Part shown: piece by piece, positions 13,940-14,995 of the stretch
Layout of the letters: every line of letters starts with the position of its first letter
How positions within the stretch are numbered: the stretch's first letter is position 1
NCBI GenBank assembly: GCA_963648205.1
Contig: CAVJCT010000061.1
Span: 1-14,995, forward strand
Length of the DNA: 14,995 bases
Origin: UBA1181 sp963648205
GTDB lineage: Bacteria > Bacteroidota > Bacteroidia > Bacteroidales > Paludibacteraceae
Reading direction: 5' to 3'
Notes under the pieces: model-generated
Seen by the model: only the letters and a program-made list of their open reading frames with translations
What the model was told of the DNA's origin: nothing
Databases searched by the model: none
Made by a program: the position numbers and the translations under genes

Positions 13940-14182
13940 AAGAATGGCAGGTCGACACGCATTTGGCTGGACTTGATACTGAGAAATCGGCTGAAACGAT
14001 GCGTTGATTGGAGTCAGATAAACAAGAACGACTATCTCGATGCGATGAGACGCAGTGTAGCAGATGCCAGTCCGATTAAAGGCCTTATTGCCGGAGCGTT
14101 AACTGACAAAATCAATGACCGAGAGATTTTCATGAAGGGAATAGACTACTCGTATTATTACGAGCAGGAGGATGAAGATTAG
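13940..14182 (+). pseudogene. 3' remnant of a Fic-family AMP-transferase gene
   Basis: The frame 13940-14182 encodes KNGRSTRIWLDLILRNRLKR and onward to YYYEQEDED. This matches the end of small Bacteroidota Fic proteins: the second half of the Fic motif (HPFxxGNGRxxR, here NGRSTR), the following helix, CVDWSQINKNDYLDAMRRS, and the ALTDKINDREIFMKGIDYSY tail. The His-Pro-Phe half of the motif and everything upstream, about two thirds of a usual Fic protein, is missing. An in-frame TGA (13937-13939) sits directly before the match, so no functional start in frame is visible. Without the catalytic His it cannot AMPylate. The 3' end looks intact. It converges on hsdS, with 30 bases between stops; fic genes are common inside type I restriction loci. 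Confidence 0.75.
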
Positions 14183-14212
14183 AAATTCATTCTTATCCTC
14201 AAAAACACATCC

Positions 14213-14995
14213 CTACAAACTCCCCTCTATCCGCTCCAACTCCCGAAACACCTCCCCTATCTTCGCTACTATACGGCGCTGCTCGGAGAGAGGGGGAAGA
14301 GGCACAAACGTGTCTTCCAAAACTCCAATGTACAATTCTTTCTGATTAGTACTGCCAGCCAAATTTTCTTCCAAATGCCTATGTGCAATGTCAGAAATCA
14401 AATATGAATAAATATATTCTGATACGATTTCATTGTAAGTCCGTACAACCGACACATGAGAGTCTGGAACGACAAAAGGATAGTTTCCGAGATAATCTTC
14501 ATGAAACAACCTTGTTCTACACACAGTTCCGGTTCCCGTTGAATTTATCAACACATCTCCTGTCCTTAATTTATACTCATCACCCCATCTACTAATAGTT
14601 TGAGGGTCTAAAAATCTGGCTTGATCTAAAGAAATTCCACCATCTTTAAGGTTGCATTTTTGCGCAAATACAGGGTAAGTTCCATCATCATCTTTATAAA
14701 CTGGAGATTTTCCTCTTGACAAAAAAATGCAAATATCTTTCAACCTACACCAGCACCACCCCTCCGGCACTTCAAACGGCACCTCATCCTCCTTTATTGG
14801 AGTAGACTCTGTTTTTTTGCGTTTCGGGTCTTTGTTTCGTTCTTCTTGGATTCTCTTCACCACCTCCGCTGCGTTCTCCTCCTCAGGGAGTTGAGGCACG
14901 AGTTTACCGTGGATGGCGAGGTCGAGCACTTTGGCTTTCGCACGCTGCACTAAGGTGCGGAGCGTCGCTTTCGCCTCGTCAATCTTGTCGATCTG
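14213..14995 (-). CDS. hsdS: Type I restriction enzyme specificity subunit (HsdS), C-terminal half, cut by window edge
   Basis: The frame is open to the right edge, so 260 residues of the 3' part are seen. It begins in the central conserved coiled coil (QIDKIDEAKATLRTLVQRAK, then AKVLDLAIHGKLVPQLPEEE), continues through a charged linker, and enters the second target-recognition domain at VPEGWCWCRLKDICIFLSRG. It closes with the repeat region VPLPPLSEQRRIVAKIGEVF. HsdS selects the DNA sequence for the HsdM/HsdR methylase-nuclease complex; each recognition domain reads one half-site. The first recognition domain and any hsdM/hsdR lie outside the window. The stop at 14213 gives a normal C-terminus (RELERIEGSL). 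A GTG at 14948-14950 could be mistaken for a start, but similarity continues upstream of it. Confidence 0.9.
   Translation of the reverse strand, partial: QIDKIDEAKATLRTLVQRAKAKVLDLAIHGKLVPQLPEEENAAEVVKRIQEERNKDPKRKKTESTPIKEDEVPFEVPEGWCWCRLKDICIFLSRGKSPVYKDDDGTYPVFAQKCNLKDGGISLDQARFLDPQTISRWGDEYKLRTGDVLINSTGTGTVCRTRLFHEDYLGNYPFVVPDSHVSVVRTYNEIVSEYIYSYLISDIAHRHLEENLAGSTNQKELYIGVLEDTFVPLPPLSEQRRIVAKIGEVFRELERIEGSL

Noticed and set aside
13936..14007. Short plus-strand frame beginning ATGAAAGAATGG
   Set aside because: It runs out of frame through the Fic remnant and encodes only 23 residues without recognisable features.
1..14995. CRISPR array, insertion sequence or rRNA genes
   Set aside because: No regularly spaced repeats, transposase motifs or terminal inverted repeats, and no rRNA signatures were seen.

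Overview
The window looks like a Bacteroidales (Bacteroidota) chromosome. Several intergenic regions carry the phylum's sigma-ABfr promoter pattern (TTTG, about 19-20 bases, then TAnnTTTG). Shine-Dalgarno sequences are nearly absent. The left end has the order rpsU - tyrosine recombinase - hpf - tRNA-Thr, which in this phylum usually leads into the tuf/secE/nusG/ribosomal protein cluster beyond the left edge. I cannot name the genus.

Left part (1-9610), housekeeping. On the minus strand: a tRNA-Thr(UGU) cut by the window edge, a short ribosome hibernation factor (hpf), a XerC/XerD-type recombinase and rpsU, with good promoters before the tRNA and rpsU and an intrinsic terminator after rpsU. 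Divergent on the plus strand are an M24B aminopeptidase P, a secreted thioredoxin-like protein with a Thr/Lys-rich linker and a Lys-rich tail, and, after a strong hairpin, a tight three-gene run: gamma-carbonic-anhydrase-like hexapeptide protein, a GT51 transglycosylase with a long AsmA-like periplasmic region, and the bifunctional NAD(P)HX epimerase/dehydratase (nnr).

Right part (9641-14995), accessory in character. A monoacylglycerol-lipase-like hydrolase is followed by a two-gene unit on the minus strand: an SMC/ABC-type AAA ATPase (COG1106/AAA_15-like) overlapping by 23 bases a 155-residue protein that I cannot assign to a characterised family. Divergent from it is an AAA_14/DUF4143 ATPase whose promoter lies between two 18-base direct repeats. 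Then come a beheaded fic gene that keeps the second half of the Fic motif onward, and, convergent with it, the C-terminal half of a type I restriction specificity subunit (hsdS) running off the right edge.

The right part reads as the flank of a type I restriction/defence island. The ATPase plus small-partner pair is the best candidate for an uncharacterised system here; its role in defence or toxicity is inferred from architecture and location only.
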